Shown here in pieces: positions 5,017-5,132 of a stretch of 5,132 nt of DNA (position 1 is the stretch's first letter; every line of letters begins with the position of its first letter). Origin of the DNA: Actinomycetes bacterium (lineage in GTDB: Bacteria; Actinomycetota; Acidimicrobiia; Acidimicrobiales; Microtrichaceae); assembly GCA_023427825.1 (NCBI GenBank), contig JAEZAI010000241.1, positions 1 to 5,132 on the forward strand, written 5' to 3'. Position numbers and translations under genes: made by a program. The notes below the pieces were generated by a model. That model was not told where the DNA came from. It ran no database searches and was given only the letters and a program-made list of their open reading frames with translations.

Positions 5017-5132
5017 TCAGACGGGTGCGGGTGGTCGTTGGTGTTGGGTGTGCAGGATGGTGCCGGTGGGGGTGGTGATCGTGAAGAACCCTTCACCGTC
5101 ACCTGGTGTCGTGTTGGCCTTCATGGACCAGC
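5017..5132 (-). CDS. C-terminal end of a DUF222/HNH endonuclease-type protein (partial)
   Basis: Reading the minus strand from the right edge, 37 codons precede a TGA stop (5017-5019). The peptide begins WSMKANTTPGDGEGFF and ends with TITTPTGTILHT, then QHQRPPAPV. A Trp-basic-Gly stretch, a T-P-T-G turn, L-H-T and a proline-rich end match my memory of the last segment after the HNH motif in actinobacterial DUF222/HNH (13E12 repeat) proteins. The nuclease motif itself would lie outside the window, so activity cannot be judged. These genes are often multicopy and linked to mobile or repeated DNA in actinomycetes. Other minus frames at the edge meet stops quickly, which supports this frame. The gene converges on the SRPBCC gene across a 135-base gap. 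A chance open frame or a decayed remnant remains possible. Confidence 0.55.
   Translation of the reverse strand, partial: WSMKANTTPGDGEGFFTITTPTGTILHTQHQRPPAPV

Noticed and set aside
1..5132. Search for CRISPR repeats, tRNA/rRNA genes, insertion-sequence ends or a complete defence system
   Set aside because: No regularly spaced repeats with unique spacers, no cloverleaf, no transposase motif and no paired terminal inverted repeats were seen; only the partial HNH-type gene at the right edge hints at accessory DNA.

Overview
The window is very GC-rich, with strong C/G bias at third codon positions, GTG starts and tightly packed genes. This points to a high-GC actinomycete (Actinomycetota). The DUF3556-type membrane protein, the actinobacterial-style NodB deacetylase and a DUF222/HNH-type C-terminus fit that reading. 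Lineage below phylum (for example Acidimicrobiia or Mycobacteriales) cannot be settled from the sequence alone.

Layout. Positions 1-2391, minus strand: a two-gene transcription unit. A 564-residue polytopic membrane protein recognised as DUF3556-like (697-2391) is followed 34 bases later by a zinc-dependent medium-chain alcohol dehydrogenase (1-662), which runs off the left edge. Positions 2392-2493 are a compact divergent promoter region. Positions 2494-3980, plus strand: a secreted or lipoprotein-type polysaccharide deacetylase (NodB fold), then a maltose/galactoside-type sugar O-acetyltransferase. A three-copy 21-22 bp tandem repeat spans the end of the deacetylase gene and most of the gap between them. 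Positions 4021-4881, plus strand: an ArsR-family repressor and an SRPBCC/AHSA1 protein joined by an ATGA overlap. They are headed by a perfect 9+2+9 palindrome that contains the repressor's start codon. Positions 4882-5016 are non-coding and hold a hairpin that may end transcription. Positions 5017-5132, minus strand: the last 37 codons of a gene resembling the C-terminus of DUF222/HNH endonuclease (13E12-type) proteins, entering from the right edge.

How the parts work together. The ArsR-SRPBCC pair is a self-contained, very probably autoregulated operon with an unknown ligand. The deacetylase and acetyltransferase both act on acetyl groups of sugars and may be co-transcribed, but their compartments differ (outside the membrane versus cytosol), so a shared pathway is only a guess. 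The DUF3556-dehydrogenase pair is likely one operon with no assigned substrate.

I see no CRISPR array, RNA gene, complete mobile element or defence cassette. The most noteworthy signals are the palindromic operator with an embedded start codon, the tandem repeat over the deacetylase stop codon, the strong hairpin inside the repressor gene, and the uncharacterised membrane protein linked to a dehydrogenase.
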